Shown here one piece after another: positions 47,255 to 48,102 of a DNA stretch of 48,102 nucleotides (within the stretch, counting starts at the first letter, position 1; every line of letters begins with the position of its first letter). Position numbers and translations under genes: made by a program. The notes under the pieces are model-generated. The model did not search any database. It had not been told where the DNA came from and worked only from the letters and a program-made list of their open reading frames with translations. The DNA comes from Lachnospiraceae bacterium (GTDB lineage Bacteria > Bacillota > Clostridia > Lachnospirales > Lachnospiraceae). The stretch covers positions 1 to 48,102 of the forward strand of contig SVEM01000011.1 in assembly GCA_015057375.1 (NCBI GenBank), given 5' to 3'.

Positions 47255-48102
47255 ATGGTTATGGACGAAAGAAAACTTAAGATTTTGCAGGCTATTATCC
47301 GTAATTATATGGAGACAGGGGAGCCGGTAGGTTCAAGAACTATTTCCAAATATACCGATCTTAATCTCAGCTCGGCAACTATTCGTAATGAGATGTCTGA
47401 TTTGGAGGATATGGGATATATTATCCAGCCGCATACATCAGCAGGACGCATACCGTCTGATAAGGGATACAGATTGTATGTCGATATGATGATGGAGCAG
47501 AAGGACAGAGAAGTTGAAGATATGAAGGAACTTCTCGTGAACAAGGCAGACAGACTTGAGACGGTTCTTAAGCAGGTTGCCAGACTTCTTGCGGAGAATA
47601 CTAATTATACTACGATGGTTTCTAAGCCAAGATATGTTCATAAGAAAGTTAAGTTTACCCAGCTTACGATGGTATCTGATAATCAGATGCTTGTTGTAGT
47701 CGTGATAGACGGTAATATTGTGAAGAATAAGTTCATTGAGCTTAGTGAACCGCTCGGACAGGAAGAACTTCCACATCTTAATTTTATTCTTAATACAGCG
47801 CTTAACGGTCTTGATCTTACTGAGATTAATATGGCACTTATATATAGAATAAAAGAGCAGGCAGGACAGTATGCAGATATCGTAGGGTCTATAATTGATG
47901 CCATAGCGGAAGCGGTCAGTGAAGAGGATGATTACGGAGTGTACACCTCCGGAGCTAAGAATATCCTTAAGTATCCGGAGCTTAGTGATAAGGAGATGGC
48001 AACAAAACTCATATCAACTCTTGAAGAAAAAGCTGATATAAGCAATTGGATGAATGCTGATAACGAGGAACATGGAATTAAAGTGTATATAGGAGAAGAA
48101 TC
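47255..48102 (+). CDS. hrcA: Heat-inducible repressor HrcA, cut by right edge
   Basis: The first 282 codons of HrcA. DERKLKILQAIIRNYMETGEPVGSRTISKYTDLNLSSATIRNEMSDLEDMGYI forms the winged helix, followed by QPHTSAGRIPSDKGYRLYVD, the family signature, and a GAF-like and dimer domain. HrcA, folded with help from GroEL, binds CIRCE and represses the hrcA-grpE-dnaK-dnaJ genes expected beyond the window. ATGs at 47249, 47255 and 47261 are in frame; 47255 has the best spacing from AAAGG (47240-47244). Confidence 0.95.
   Translation, partial: MVMDERKLKILQAIIRNYMETGEPVGSRTISKYTDLNLSSATIRNEMSDLEDMGYIIQPHTSAGRIPSDKGYRLYVDMMMEQKDREVEDMKELLVNKADRLETVLKQVARLLAENTNYTTMVSKPRYVHKKVKFTQLTMVSDNQMLVVVVIDGNIVKNKFIELSEPLGQEELPHLNFILNTALNGLDLTEINMALIYRIKEQAGQYADIVGSIIDAIAEAVSEEDDYGVYTSGAKNILKYPELSDKEMATKLISTLEEKADISNWMNADNEEHGIKVYIGEE

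Overview
The window is low-GC Clostridia DNA, most likely a gut Lachnospiraceae. Evidence: a cotJABC spore-coat operon, reverse rubrerythrin next to PerR, a CIRCE-controlled hrcA, an iscR-iscS-iscU-mnmA cluster, a fused secDF, and many ATA/AGA/TTA codons with AGGAGG ribosome sites. No tRNA, rRNA, CRISPR or insertion sequence was found.

Positions 1 to about 34,045 are an almost complete prophage. On the left edge, transcribed leftward, is the N-terminus of a large serine integrase. Next come a membrane gene of unknown role, a LexA/CI-type self-cleaving repressor and a divergent Cro-like gene, with a family of 16-bp operators between and around them. A rightward early operon (2.7-11.1 kb) carries many tiny Cys-rich proteins, two HNH proteins, a ParB-like protein, a MazG-like protein, a protein with fifteen NTGxx pentapeptides, and an HUH-type replication protein. 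After a strong terminator the late operon follows: terS, terL, portal, a Prp-like cysteine protease, a scaffold with a Prp cleavage motif, an N4-gp56-type capsid, connectors, a propeller-like protein, an ejection-type protein, a 2,896-residue polyvalent protein, baseplate/fibre genes, holin and endolysin. The absence of a tape measure, tail tube or sheath indicates a short-tailed (podovirus-like) phage.

The right prophage end lies inside cotJC. The gene, on the minus strand, breaks off directly after its metal-binding ExxH motif at the prophage border; cotJB and cotJA are intact. The integrase is oriented so that the missing cotJC 3' part should lie just left of the window. The layout resembles sporulation genes split by excisable elements (skin in sigK, SP-beta in spsM), so excision could rebuild cotJC.

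Positions 34,714-48,102 are host chromosome: a secreted SGNH-type esterase, perR and reverse rubrerythrin with a 7-1-7 palindrome between them, a 0.5-kb non-coding region with a GGGCAT/ATGCCC hairpin array, two YczE-like membrane proteins flanking a LOG-family gene, the Fe-S/thiolation operon with its own operator, a membrane-anchored polysaccharide deacetylase, secDF, and the start of the heat-shock operon (promoter, CIRCE, hrcA cut by the window edge).
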